Assembly: GCF_024347195.1 (NCBI RefSeq)
Contig: NZ_AP025281.1
Location: 1,178,001-1,242,000, forward strand
Direction: 5' to 3'
DNA from: Aliamphritea hakodatensis
GTDB lineage: Bacteria > Pseudomonadota > Gammaproteobacteria > Pseudomonadales > Balneatricaceae
DNA length: 64,000 nt
Shown here in pieces: positions 46,229 to 54,826 of this stretch. The notes under the pieces were generated by a model. That model saw only the letters and a program-made list of their open reading frames with translations. It was not told where the DNA came from and did no database searches. The position numbers and the translations under genes were made by a program. Within the stretch, counting starts at the first letter, position 1; every line of letters begins with the position of its first letter.

Positions 46229-46670
46229 GACGGGATCCTCCGTACGCATAAAACTTTGGAAATTCCGGGTTGAACTGATAAATCAACCGGAACTGATTTT
46301 ACTAGCGTTTAATAATTGGATAGCACAGGATTCAGTAAAGTTCAGCTGACAATTGTTTATTTTATATACTGTTTTTTTTGTGTAGTACGCTATAAACCCC
46401 CGCACCGTGCCGCTTCCGGGGGGGAAATAAAAAATGATCATTGTGGCAATTAAAATTGTTAAACAGAGCATGTGATGAATGTATAAAGCGGCATGGTTTT
46501 GTTTTCCGGTAACCTGACCTGTGAATCCGGCTTCTGATATCTTTTCAGGGAATATCTAAAGAATTATATAACCATAGGGGTTTGTAATCGCTAACATTCC
46601 TGTTTGCGGCGAATGTACAGAACTGTATAATTCGGTCAATAAATAGCATCAGGGCCTGGTTGATTTCATA
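46229..46670. promoter_or_regulatory. Divergent intergenic region, Leu dehydrogenase / L,D-transpeptidase
   Basis: About 440 AT-rich bases without a gene. A bulged inverted repeat TTCCGGgTTGA/TCAACCGGAA lies at 46263-46292, about 35 bases before the Leu dehydrogenase ATG. CCCCCG/CGGGGG pairs at 46397-46422. AATGATCATT (46433-46442) and CAATT-AA-AATTG (46447-46458) are perfect palindromes. The first is the best candidate for an operator of the branched-chain operon. Confidence 0.45.
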
Positions 46671-47906
46671 ATGATACGACGATTTATTAATCAAGGAGCG
46701 TCGCTGCGACGCAGTGTCAGTTTACTGACCTTTTGTGCTTGTTTTTCAGCATCAGTGGTTGCCGATCAGATTACGTATGCTGATCAGACGCTGGACCGTG
46801 AAACATTACTGTTATCAAGCCTGGGTGATTTACAGCAAAACCAGCTTAACGGTGCGGTTGATAAACTGAAAACACTGATTGATGAGCAGCCTGATTTCCG
46901 TCTCGCTCAGTTAATCTATGCAGATCTGATGGCTGCACAGGGAGCCCCCCTGAGCACGGTTGGCAATAATAAAACGGATGCTGATGCCAAAGCCCTGAGC
47001 GGGTTGATTAAAGAAGCTAAGGCCCGGATGAACATTGCATCGGTTCGTCCTGATACCGGGCTGATTCCTTCAAGCCTGATTAAGATGTCTGGTGATCAGG
47101 AGCATGTCATCGTTGTTGATATGTCCAGTTCACGTTTGTACCTTTTTGAAAATCAAAAGGGTATTCCCGTTTTAATTAAAGATTATTACGTATCTTATGG
47201 TCGTGGCGGGGTGAATAAACGTATCCGGGGGGATTTAAAAACCCCGCTGGGTGTGTATTTTACAACCAGCCGGCTGACGGATGAACAGCTGCCTGCCCGC
47301 TACGGTTCAGGTGCGTTACCGATTAACTATCCTAATGTGTGGGATGTCCGTAACGGTTATAACGGCAGTGGTATATGGCTGCACGGCTCTCCAAAAGATA
47401 CCTTCAGCCGTCCGCCGCAGGCCAGTGAAGGATGTCTGTCATTAACGAATCAGCATTTTTCTGAGTTGGATGGAATTGTCGATTTTAATGCAACGCCGGT
47501 ATTGTTAGGCACAAATTTCGAGTGGATTGATCAGCAAAGCTGGCTGGAAAATCAGGCACAGTTAGTTCGGGTTGTGAATAACTGGCGGGATGACTGGCAA
47601 AGCCTGGATACCGATAAGTTTGTCAGCCATTACTCGCGGGATTTTGATAACGGTAAAGAAGACTATAAGCGTTTTGTGGCGCATAAGCGCCGGGTAAATG
47701 CGGCAAAGTCTTTTATTGATGTGGATATCGAAAACCTGAGTTTATATCAGTACCCGGATCAGCCAGATTTATTGGTTGCATCGTTTGAACAAAGTTACAG
47801 CAGTAATAATTACAACGGTGACAGCATTAAACGTCAGTACTGGGTAAAGCAGGACGGTAAGTGGCAAATTGCGTATGAAGGTGCGCCCAGTAAAGGTATT
47901 CCATAG
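46671..47906 (+). CDS. L,D-transpeptidase (YkuD) with C-terminal NTF2-like domain
   Basis: 411 residues. A signal peptide or anchor (SLLTFCACFSASVVA) ends near residue 31. Residues about 45-125 are helical. The YkuD domain (about 144-280) has H238 and C255 in IWLHGSPKD and ASEGCLSL, the active-site pattern for crosslinking peptidoglycan or anchoring lipoproteins. The last 120 residues (WRDDWQSLDTDKFVSHY to WQIAYEG) look like an NTF2/SnoaL-like domain. It is a single-gene unit. Confidence 0.9.
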   Translation: MIRRFINQGASLRRSVSLLTFCACFSASVVADQITYADQTLDRETLLLSSLGDLQQNQLNGAVDKLKTLIDEQPDFRLAQLIYADLMAAQGAPLSTVGNNKTDADAKALSGLIKEAKARMNIASVRPDTGLIPSSLIKMSGDQEHVIVVDMSSSRLYLFENQKGIPVLIKDYYVSYGRGGVNKRIRGDLKTPLGVYFTTSRLTDEQLPARYGSGALPINYPNVWDVRNGYNGSGIWLHGSPKDTFSRPPQASEGCLSLTNQHFSELDGIVDFNATPVLLGTNFEWIDQQSWLENQAQLVRVVNNWRDDWQSLDTDKFVSHYSRDFDNGKEDYKRFVAHKRRVNAAKSFIDVDIENLSLYQYPDQPDLLVASFEQSYSSNNYNGDSIKRQYWVKQDGKWQIAYEGAPSKGIP

Positions 47907-47924
47907 GCCTGAAATGAAAGTATT

Positions 47925-47953
47925 AAAAACCACGAACACGGCGTGGTTTTTTT
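47925..47953. terminator. Bidirectional terminator after the L,D-transpeptidase gene
   Basis: AAAAACCACG and CGTGGTTTTT pair around a seven-base loop. It lies between two convergent genes and slightly overlaps the end of the DsrE-like gene. Confidence 0.85.
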
Positions 47954-48398
47954 ATGGGCGAACGTAAATGTATCCCTGCTGTTGTAACGCTACAATAGCA
48001 GGCAGTCCCGCCTGAACCCGGTCTTGTGTTTCAGCACCGTATATATCATCAATTGTTTTGCTGTAAGCGTCGAGAGTATTACCGCAAAATAATAGGTGTG
48101 CACCTTCCAGTCTGATGCTGTCAAGGAGGATCTGTTTTGCCTCATCTTCACTGGCTGAAAGAAAATACTCCAGCGCTGCCCCGTGAATCATAACTTTAAG
48201 ATCAATGTTGTCTTCACCAACAGCGGCAAGATGATTGCTTATATTTGTGAAGGTGGCATTTATCCGGGAAGTGTCAGGATAATTTATATGATAAATGACT
48301 TTTTGTGGCGGGTAAGTCTGTTCAGCAACACTGATATTCGTGGTTAGGCTGAGCAGCAGTACAGCGGTTGTAACAATACGAAGCAGATAAACAGACAT
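47952..48398 (-). CDS. Periplasmic DsrE/DsrF-like protein
   Basis: 148 residues. The signal peptide LLRIVTTAVLLLSLTTNISVA ends near residue 25. The mature part has VIYHINYPDTSRINATFTNI, LKVMIHGAALEYF and LLFCGNTLDAY with a single Cys, as in the DsrE fold of exported sulfur-relay-like proteins. Role unknown. The ATG immediately follows a long hairpin and poly-U run, so translation may depend on read-through or on a weak site. Confidence 0.75.
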   Translation of the reverse strand: MSVYLLRIVTTAVLLLSLTTNISVAEQTYPPQKVIYHINYPDTSRINATFTNISNHLAAVGEDNIDLKVMIHGAALEYFLSASEDEAKQILLDSIRLEGAHLLFCGNTLDAYSKTIDDIYGAETQDRVQAGLPAIVALQQQGYIYVRP

Positions 48399-48451
48399 AA
48401 AAAAACCGATAGTTTCGTTAATGATATAACGAATAGCCTATCGGTTTTTTT
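48399..48451 (-). terminator. Two-part hairpin terminator of the OmpA-family gene
   Basis: AAAAAAACCGATAG (48399-48412) pairs with CTATCGGTTTTTTT (48438-48451), and an inner stem TTCGTTA/TAACGAA (48414-48433) sits on top. On the leftward strand it ends in seven T. It is 12 bases past the OmpA-family stop. Confidence 0.88.
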
Positions 48452-48463
48452 ACTGTCAGGGAA

Positions 48464-49081
48464 TTACTGGCTAACAGTAACCTGATTCTGACCTTCAATC
48501 ATAACTTCTACACGACGGTTAGCGCGCAGGCAGCTGATCTGGCTTTTGCCTGATTCTGCACAGGTGCGAACCGGGTCAGCTTCACCGTAGTGGTGAGAAA
48601 CGATGCTAGACGTGCTAACGCCAGCGTTAGTCAGAGCAGCTTCTACCGCTTTAACACGACGCTCAGACAGCGCGTTGTTGTAGCTGTTGCTACCGATATC
48701 ATCGGTGTAACCGTTTAAACGGATCGCGTCCAGCTTTTTCAGAGAGTTTGCGTAGTTCGCAATGTTGCTGACAGATTCTACTTCAGAGCTGTCAAACGCA
48801 AAGTTAACAACAAATGATTTGCTTTCTGAAACCATCATTGTTTTAGTTTTTGGTTCTTCTTTTGCCATAACCGGTGCAGGCTCTTTGGCCGGTTCTGCGC
48901 CACAGTCAACAGTAAGGTCTTCAGATTTAAACTCGGAAATCTGCCAGCATTCACCGGCGCTTGTTTTCCAGTTAGTGTCAGAAGAGTTTACTGCGTAACC
49001 AGTATGATCGTTGTGTGCCTGGGCAACACCGGAAAGGCCCATTGCTGTGATTAAACCAGCGCACAGTGCAAGCTTTTTCAT
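48464..49081 (-). CDS. OmpA-family peptidoglycan-binding protein
   Basis: 205 residues. The signal peptide ends at AQA-HN (residue 22). Residues 23-85 are a short Cys-containing segment (ECWQ, VDCGAEP) and a Pro/Lys/Glu linker, with no beta-barrel. The C-terminal OmpA domain (about 90-200) has FAFDSSEVESV, LNGYTDDIGSNSYNNALSERR and ANRRVEV, which bind peptidoglycan. The likely role is a periplasmic or outer-membrane link. It carries its own strong terminator. Confidence 0.92.
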   Translation of the reverse strand: MKKLALCAGLITAMGLSGVAQAHNDHTGYAVNSSDTNWKTSAGECWQISEFKSEDLTVDCGAEPAKEPAPVMAKEEPKTKTMMVSESKSFVVNFAFDSSEVESVSNIANYANSLKKLDAIRLNGYTDDIGSNSYNNALSERRVKAVEAALTNAGVSTSSIVSHHYGEADPVRTCAESGKSQISCLRANRRVEVMIEGQNQVTVSQ

Positions 49082-49218
49082 TGTTATACGTCCTTATGAG
49101 AGATCAAATAAAATCGGGTACATAATAAACCGCTATGTATACCAGATTAACCTGAACAGCAGCTAAATTTGTCCAAAATCGCCTCGAAAAAACAGCCACT
49201 ATTACTGCATCAAGCAGC

Positions 49219-49518
49219 TTATGGTAATACTTTTTTATAGGGTTTGACTACTACCCGCTCGTATACTCCCTGGTGCAGATAAGGGTCATCGCTGGCCCAT
49301 TCCTGCGCAGATTCCAGGGAGTTAAACTCTGCAACAACCAGGCTGCCGGTAAAGCCGGCAGGGCCCGGGTCTTCACTGTCGATAGCCGGATGAGGCCCGG
49401 CAATTAAGAGGCGGCCTTCATCTTTAAGTGCAATCAGCCGCTCGAGATGCGCGGGGCGCGCCGCCATGCGCTGTTCGAGTGTATTGGGTTTGTCTTCGCT
49501 GATGATTGCGTAAAACAT
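49219..49518 (-). CDS. yciI: YciI family protein
   Basis: 99 residues. YciI-like proteins have a ferredoxin-like fold with a conserved His (here RPAHLERL) and Asp (ASDDPYLHQGVYE). No enzyme activity is firmly assigned. It lies 12 bases downstream of yciB, a neighbour in many gammaproteobacteria. Confidence 0.9.
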   Translation of the reverse strand: MFYAIISEDKPNTLEQRMAARPAHLERLIALKDEGRLLIAGPHPAIDSEDPGPAGFTGSLVVAEFNSLESAQEWASDDPYLHQGVYERVVVKPYKKVLP

Positions 49519-49530
49519 GTTCTGAATTCC

Positions 49531-50079
49531 TCAGTCGCTGTTTGTAGACTCGGTTTCGATGTGTTTAGAAATGTAAAACCCTTGTAGCAGGATGAACAGG
49601 AAAGTGAGCCCCATCATGCCAAAGAGTTTAAAGTTAACCCAGGTTTCTTCATCCATCGTAAAGGCAACGAAGAGGTTCAGGGCCCCCAGAATAATGTAGA
49701 AAACAACCCAGGCGTAATTAAGCTGACGCCAGGCGTACTGGGGTAACTGAATAGCGCTTTGCATCAGGCGCTGGATGATGGTTTTGTCGCCGATATACTG
49801 GCTGCCAAGGAAAGCGACCGCAAATAACCAGGTGACAACGGTTGGTTTCCACTGAATAAAGGTCTTATCCTGAAAGATAACCGTTGCCCCGCCGAGAACA
49901 ATCACCAGGCCAAGGGTTACCAGCTGAATCATTTCAACTTTTCGGGTTTTGATCCAGGTATACAGCATCTGTAACAGGGTGGCAGGGATCAGGACAGCGG
50001 TTGCTAAAATTATATCGTCCGTGCTTTTGTAAACGATAAAGAAGATAATAACCGGCAGGAAATCGAGTAATAGTTTCAT
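49531..50079 (-). CDS. yciB: Inner-membrane septation protein YciB/IspZ
   Basis: 182 residues from ATG at 50079, where homologues begin with KLLLDFLPVIIFF. Five hydrophobic helices are seen, with LGSQYIGDKTIIQRLM in the middle and LNYAWVVFYIILGALN later, both typical of the family. YciB affects envelope synthesis and septation in enteric bacteria. Its start is 45 bases from that of the divergent rnm gene. Confidence 0.93.
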   Translation of the reverse strand: MKLLLDFLPVIIFFIVYKSTDDIILATAVLIPATLLQMLYTWIKTRKVEMIQLVTLGLVIVLGGATVIFQDKTFIQWKPTVVTWLFAVAFLGSQYIGDKTIIQRLMQSAIQLPQYAWRQLNYAWVVFYIILGALNLFVAFTMDEETWVNFKLFGMMGLTFLFILLQGFYISKHIETESTNSD

Positions 50080-50124
50080 GTGCGCTCGTCTTCGGAAAAA
50101 TGCAATCAGTATAAAGTGAGCCTG

Positions 50125-50985
50125 ATGAGTTATAAACCCAATCTGGCGGAGGATTTCGCCTTTTCTGACCTTCATTGTCATTCTTACTGCTCTGACGGTG
50201 AATTGTCGCCCCGTGAGCTGGTTGCGCGGGCGGCGGATAAAGGGGTCAGGATTTTAGCATTAACGGATCATGATACGGTTGATGGTGTTGCTGAGGCCAG
50301 GGCAGCCAGTGATGACTATGCGCTTAAACTGATCCCCGGGGTTGAGTTGACGGCACTTTGGGGAAAGCGGGTTGTTCATATAGTAGGGCTGGGGTTTGAT
50401 CCTGATAATCCCGGGTTGCAGGTGTATCTTCAGGATCTTAAAAAGTTGCGGGATCAGCGGGCTGAGCTGATTGCAGCCAGGCTGGTTAAAAAGGGCTGTC
50501 CGGATTTGCTTGAGAAGGCAAAGGCGCTGGCAGGCGAGGGGCAGATTGGACGTCCGCATTTTGCTCAGGCGATGGTCGCAGCAAGGGTTGTGGATTCTCC
50601 GGCCAAAGCTTTCAGCTTATATTTAGGTGCCGGTAAGCCCGGTGATATTAAAGTTGACTGGCCAGATATGGTAGCAGCAATTACCTGTTTACATCAGGCG
50701 GGCGGATGTGCGGTTTTAGCGCATCCGACAAAATATAAGCTTACCTTTACAAAAATCCGGGAGATGATTGCTGCGTTTGCTGAATCCGGAGGTGATGGCA
50801 TAGAAGCTCGTTATCCGGGTGTTGATCCCGGGCAAACACGGCAAATCGAAATTGCTGCACAGCGACATGGTTTATTGCTGTCAGCAGGCAGTGATTTTCA
50901 TTGCACTGGCTTTAGCTGGAGTGAGTTGGGTAAATACCCTAAAGCACCTGACAGTGAGATGCATATTCTTAATCAGCTTCTCTGA
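50125..50985 (+). CDS. rnm: RNase AM / 5'-3' exonuclease, PHP domain (YciV)
   Basis: 286 residues from the ATG at 50125. PHP-domain metal ligands are visible: SDLHCHSYCSDGELSP, LALTDHDTVDG, GRPHFA, LAHPTKYK and SAGSDFHCTG. E. coli YciV (RNase AM, also called TrpH) matures the 5' ends of rRNAs and trims small oligonucleotides. It is followed by yciO as in E. coli. Confidence 0.93.
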   Translation: MSYKPNLAEDFAFSDLHCHSYCSDGELSPRELVARAADKGVRILALTDHDTVDGVAEARAASDDYALKLIPGVELTALWGKRVVHIVGLGFDPDNPGLQVYLQDLKKLRDQRAELIAARLVKKGCPDLLEKAKALAGEGQIGRPHFAQAMVAARVVDSPAKAFSLYLGAGKPGDIKVDWPDMVAAITCLHQAGGCAVLAHPTKYKLTFTKIREMIAAFAESGGDGIEARYPGVDPGQTRQIEIAAQRHGLLLSAGSDFHCTGFSWSELGKYPKAPDSEMHILNQLL

Positions 50986-51105
50986 GTGCTAAGCCTGTTA
51001 TTTATATTTCCTTTTTTGTACCGCATTACACATCGGCTCTGTTGCTACAGGCTATTATTCAGTAGAATTCTGTTCATCTTAGATAACCTTTATGCAGGTC
51101 TGATC

Positions 51106-51723
51106 GTGAGCCAATTTTTCCAGATTCATCCGGATACACCGCAAGCCCGTTTAATCAAACAGGCCGTTGAGATAATCAATAAAGGTGGTGTCATTGTATA
51201 CCCTACCGACAGTGCATATGCATTAGGCTGCCATTTAGGGGATAAGTCTGCGTTAGAAAAAATAAAGCGCATCCGTAAGCTTGATGATAAGCATAACTTT
51301 ACGCTGGTATGCCGGGATTTATCTGACATAGGGACATACGCTAAAGTGGATAATGTCGCATATCGTTTGTTAAAGGCCCATACTCCGGGTGCGTATACTT
51401 TTATTTTAAATGCAACAACAGAAGTGCCCCGGCGTTTATTGCACCCAAAGCGCCGGACAATCGGTTTACGTATTCCTCAAAATACCATTGCGCTGGAATT
51501 AATGGCTGCGCTGGGTGAGCCGATTATGAGTACTTCACTGATTATGCCCGGTGATGAGCAGCCTTTAACAGATCCTTATGAAATCCGTGACCTTTTACAG
51601 CATGAGGTGGATCTGGTTATTGATGGCGGATATTGTGGAATGGAAGCGACGTCGGTTATTAATTTAGTCGATGATGTGCCGGTTGTTGTGCGGGAAGGTG
51701 CCGGTGATATTTCTGATTTCTAA
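51106..51723 (+). CDS. yciO: YciO, Sua5/YrdC-family protein
   Basis: 205 residues from GTG at 51106, since homologues begin SQFFQIHPD; the longer frame upstream is unlike the family. The YrdC fold shows GGVIVYPTDSAYALGCHLGD, KRIRKLDDKHNFTLVCRDL and PKRRTIGLRIPQN. TsaC/Sua5 relatives make threonylcarbamoyl-AMP for tRNA t6A; YciO is a related paralogue whose role is less certain. It lies 120 bases after rnm. Confidence 0.9.
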   Translation: MSQFFQIHPDTPQARLIKQAVEIINKGGVIVYPTDSAYALGCHLGDKSALEKIKRIRKLDDKHNFTLVCRDLSDIGTYAKVDNVAYRLLKAHTPGAYTFILNATTEVPRRLLHPKRRTIGLRIPQNTIALELMAALGEPIMSTSLIMPGDEQPLTDPYEIRDLLQHEVDLVIDGGYCGMEATSVINLVDDVPVVVREGAGDISDF

Positions 51724-51866
51724 ATATATAGTCTTATACTAAACTGGGTTTGTTAGCCGAATAATGTTTAAATGATGTGAGTTTTCCCTGATATATTCTT
51801 GAAAAGATATGATCAATGGAAAATAATATAAATCGTTTTTGTTTAGTATATCTTTGGATGGTGAAA

Positions 51867-52256
51867 ATGACTGATTTTGTAAAAATGCTGACGCGCAAAA
51901 ACTCTTTGAGAAAACAGTGTCAGGAATTAACAGCTGCGGAAATTGAAAAAGTTGTTACTGATCTGACCCTGATTCTGGAAGAAAAGCGTGAAAGCGAACA
52001 GGCGATGGTTGCTGCTGAGCAGGAGCGTCTGGATAAAATCGATGCAATCAGAAAAAGTATGCAGGAAGCAGGTATTGAACTTGATGATTTAATGGGCATG
52101 GTTGAAACCACAACTAAGAAAAAAGTTGAGCCTAAGTATCAGGTGACTGATGAAGAAGGCGAGCAGCACTTCTGGTCTGGTCGCGGCCGTACACCGATTG
52201 CGTTCCAGAAGCATTTTGATAAAGGTTTTTCCAAGGAAGATTGCTTAATTAAATAA
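51867..52256 (+). CDS. H-NS-family DNA-binding protein
   Basis: 129 residues from ATG at 51867 (GGTGAAA upstream; ATGs at 51858 and 51816 are less likely). The N-terminal coiled-coil oligomerisation region is about 10-75 (LTAAEIEKVVTDLTLILEEK). The C-terminal DNA-binding domain (about 90-129) is YQVTDEEGEQHFWSGRGRTP, with the H-NS core W-x-GRGR-xP. It silences AT-rich DNA by analogy. It lies between yciO and rluB, where scpA-scpB is found in some relatives. Confidence 0.88.
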   Translation: MTDFVKMLTRKNSLRKQCQELTAAEIEKVVTDLTLILEEKRESEQAMVAAEQERLDKIDAIRKSMQEAGIELDDLMGMVETTTKKKVEPKYQVTDEEGEQHFWSGRGRTPIAFQKHFDKGFSKEDCLIK

Positions 52257-52278
52257 GCGCTTTCTTGTATACTTACTG

Positions 52279-52320
52279 AAAGCTCTCCGGCTTGGTTGCC
52301 GGAGAGCTTTTTTTATTTTT
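52279..52320 (+). terminator. Terminator after the H-NS-like gene
   Basis: AAAGCTCTCCGGC and GCCGGAGAGCTTT pair perfectly around six bases, with a long T-rich tract after. Confidence 0.95.
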
Positions 52321-52364
52321 GAAATTTAAGCCGGGGTTATATCTCCGGCACTGAGGATGCGCAG

Positions 52365-53207
52365 ATGAGCGATGAAAAGTTGCAGAAAGTGCTGGCGCGT
52401 TCCGGGTTTGGTTCACGTCGTGAGATGGAACGGTGGATTGAAGCGGGGCGTATCCGGGTTAATGAACAGGTAGCAACGCTGGGAGACCGGATTTCACCGA
52501 AAGATCAGGTTGAGATTGACGGTCATCCGAAAGACATGGTGTTTGACCGTAAGAGTGAGCGCCGGGTATTGGTTTATAATAAGCCTTTAGGCGAGGTGTC
52601 CACGCGGCATGATCCTGAAGGTCGCGGCACGGTATTTGACCATCTGCCACCTCTGAAGCAGGGGCGCTGGATAGCGGTGGGCCGTCTTGATATTAATACG
52701 TCGGGCTTGCTGCTGTTTACCACTGACGGTGATTTGGCCAATAACCTGATGCACCCTTCAGCCAACATTGACCGTGAGTACGCAGTCAGAGTGCTGGGTG
52801 ATGTCGATGAGGATATGATTAAACGTCTGAAGAAAGGTGTGCTGTTGGAAGACGGTATGGCGAAATTTACAGATGTTCAGTATTTCGACGGTGCCGGCGC
52901 CAATAAGTGGTATCACGTTGTTGTGATGGAAGGTCGCAACCGTGAGGTACGGCGTTTGTGGGAATCTCAGGGCGTTAAGGTAAGCCGTCTGAAGCGGGTG
53001 CGTTACGGACCTTTCTTCTTGCCGAGTGAAGTTAAGGCCGGTACCTGGAAAGAGCTTGAGCAGAAAGAAATTAATCAGCTTTCCAATATGATGGGTATGA
53101 AGCAGAAGCGAAATAAGGCGCTGACGCCAAAAGAGAAAGACGCTGCCCAGCGGAGAGCTAAGCGGCAGAAAACCCGTCGTGAAGTAGGACCTAAGCGCGC
53201 TGAATAA
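52365..53207 (+). CDS. rluB: 23S rRNA pseudouridine-2605 synthase RluB
   Basis: 280 residues. An S4 domain (residues 1-60: EKLQKVLARSGFGSRREMERW) is followed by the RsuA-type catalytic domain with GRLDINTSGLLLFTTDGDLAN, where the Asp is catalytic, and GRNREVRRLWESQGVKVSRL. A basic tail (RRAKRQKTRREVGPKR) ends the protein. It modifies U2605 in 23S rRNA. It has its own start region and a terminator. Confidence 0.95.
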   Translation: MSDEKLQKVLARSGFGSRREMERWIEAGRIRVNEQVATLGDRISPKDQVEIDGHPKDMVFDRKSERRVLVYNKPLGEVSTRHDPEGRGTVFDHLPPLKQGRWIAVGRLDINTSGLLLFTTDGDLANNLMHPSANIDREYAVRVLGDVDEDMIKRLKKGVLLEDGMAKFTDVQYFDGAGANKWYHVVVMEGRNREVRRLWESQGVKVSRLKRVRYGPFFLPSEVKAGTWKELEQKEINQLSNMMGMKQKRNKALTPKEKDAAQRRAKRQKTRREVGPKRAE

Positions 53208-53230
53208 TCGTGTGAATGGCAATAAACACA

Positions 53231-53262
53231 AACGGCTACCTGATGCAGGTAGCCGTTTTTTT
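53231..53262. terminator. Bidirectional terminator after rluB
   Basis: AACGGCTACCTG and CAGGTAGCCGTT pair around ATG and are followed by seven T. It separates rluB from convergent yciK. Confidence 0.93.
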
Positions 53263-53331
53263 ATGCTCAGAAAAAAGCAGTGTTCATTTTGTGGGTAATT
53301 CAGCCCGTGAAGGGGGGCATAATCTCCGGAT

Positions 53332-54072
53332 TTACTGGGCGTCTAACGACTGGCCTTTAATCGTGAGACTGTCATCACCGAAAAGGTAAAGATACACAGG
53401 CATAATGTCTGCCGGCGCTGCGACGGTCGATGGATTTTCGGCCGGATATGCATTGGCACGCATGTTGGTGCGGGTCGCTCCCGGATTAATACAGTTAACC
53501 CGGATATTAGTGACCGATTCAAGTTCATCGGCCAGTATTTGCATCATGCCTTCGGTGGCAAACTTAGACACGCTGTATGCGCCCCAGTAGGCTTTGCCTT
53601 TGCGGCCGACGCTTGAAGATGTGAAGACGATTGATGCATTCTCAGCGGCCTGTGTCAGCGACAGCAGTGCCTGAGTGAGCATGAAGGCGGCATTGACGTT
53701 CACCTGCATTACCCGTTGCCAGATGCTCGGGTCGTAGCCTTCAAGCGGGGTGCGCATACCCAGCAGGCTGGCGTTGTGCAGAATGCCGTCCAGCTTGCCG
53801 AACTCCTGCTCCAGCATTGCTGCGAGGCTGTCGTAATCGGTTTCGGTTGCAGATTCCAGGTTCAGCGGAACGATGGCTGCCTGTGGATAGCCTGCCGCTT
53901 CAATTTCGTCATACACGTATTCGAGTTTTTCTTCTGTGCGGCCGAGCAGGATAACCGTTGCACCGTATGAGGCGAAGCAAAGTGCTGCTGCGCGGCCAAT
54001 TCCGTCACCGGCACCGGTGATCAGAATATTCTTGTTGGCGAGTAGGTTTGCCGGAGCCTGATAATCAAACAT
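53332..54072 (-). CDS. yciK: YciK short-chain dehydrogenase/reductase
   Basis: 246 residues from ATG at 54072, preceded by AGGAAA. The SDR fold has GAGDGIGRAAALCFA (nucleotide binding, residues 22-36), LHNASLLG (NNAG equivalent) and catalytic Y-x3-K in YSVSKFA, with INPGATRTNM after. It is the YciK group; the substrate is unknown. It is next to mupP and ubiG, as in Pseudomonas. Confidence 0.93.
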   Translation of the reverse strand: MFDYQAPANLLANKNILITGAGDGIGRAAALCFASYGATVILLGRTEEKLEYVYDEIEAAGYPQAAIVPLNLESATETDYDSLAAMLEQEFGKLDGILHNASLLGMRTPLEGYDPSIWQRVMQVNVNAAFMLTQALLSLTQAAENASIVFTSSSVGRKGKAYWGAYSVSKFATEGMMQILADELESVTNIRVNCINPGATRTNMRANAYPAENPSTVAAPADIMPVYLYLFGDDSLTIKGQSLDAQ

Positions 54073-54102
54073 GATTGTTGTTTCCTGAGTGCGTGCCAAA
54101 GG

Positions 54103-54795
54103 TCAGTGAATATTGTAATGCCTGGCTAATAAAGGTTGCAGTTCGGTTGCCTGGTCGATGCAGTAGTCGCTGTTCCAGCCGGATATGTCTTCGTTGCTGT
54201 TAATGTAGCCATAAGCGGCGGCAACTGTCAGCATGCCAGCACGGTTACCTGCTTCAATGTCGCGGATATGATCGCCTACGTAGACACAGTTTTGCGGTGC
54301 GCAGTTAAGCTGCTGGCAGGCAAGTAGCAGCCCTTCCGGGTGCGGTTTTTTGTGCTGTATGTGTTCCGGGCATACCAGGCTGCCTGCTGGCGGTTGCAGG
54401 TTGAGTTGCTCCATTAAGGGTTCGGTATATAACCAGGGTTTGTTGGTAACCACACCCCATGGAACGGACTGTTCACCCAGCCAGTGTAACAGCGCCGTAA
54501 TGCCGCTGAACGGGTGGCTGTCTACACAGGTTTGCTGCAGATACAGTTCCAGCATGCGGGTTTGCAGCTCAGCCAGGTTGGAGGAGATTGTGCCCACATG
54601 TGCAGAAAATGCGCTTTCTACCATCGCCCGGGCGCCATCGGATACTGAAGGCAGCAGAGCTTCGTAGCTGATCGGAGGCAGGTTTTGCTCCCCGCGCAGG
54701 ATGTTGATAATGCGGTGAAAGTCAGCGGCGGTATCAATCAGCGTGCCGTCCAGATCAAAAAGAACGGCTTCAAGTTGCTTGCTGTGACGGGTCAT
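54103..54795 (-). CDS. mupP: HAD phosphatase, probable MurNAc-6-phosphate phosphatase MupP
   Basis: 230 residues. HAD motifs: FDLDGTLIDTA (motif I), TNKPW (II), KKPHPEGLLLAC (III) and VGDHIRDIEAG (IV). It resembles phosphoglycolate phosphatase, but ubiG-mupP-yciK is the context of Pseudomonas MupP, which dephosphorylates N-acetylmuramate 6-phosphate in cell-wall recycling (with AmgK and MurU). If MupP, the organism would use the anhydro-MurNAc recycling route. Gph-like activity is the main alternative. Confidence 0.85.
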   Translation of the reverse strand: MTRHSKQLEAVLFDLDGTLIDTAADFHRIINILRGEQNLPPISYEALLPSVSDGARAMVESAFSAHVGTISSNLAELQTRMLELYLQQTCVDSHPFSGITALLHWLGEQSVPWGVVTNKPWLYTEPLMEQLNLQPPAGSLVCPEHIQHKKPHPEGLLLACQQLNCAPQNCVYVGDHIRDIEAGNRAGMLTVAAAYGYINSNEDISGWNSDYCIDQATELQPLLARHYNIH

Positions 54796-54826
54796 TGATT
54801 CAGGCCTGTTTGGCTTGGCGGATGAC

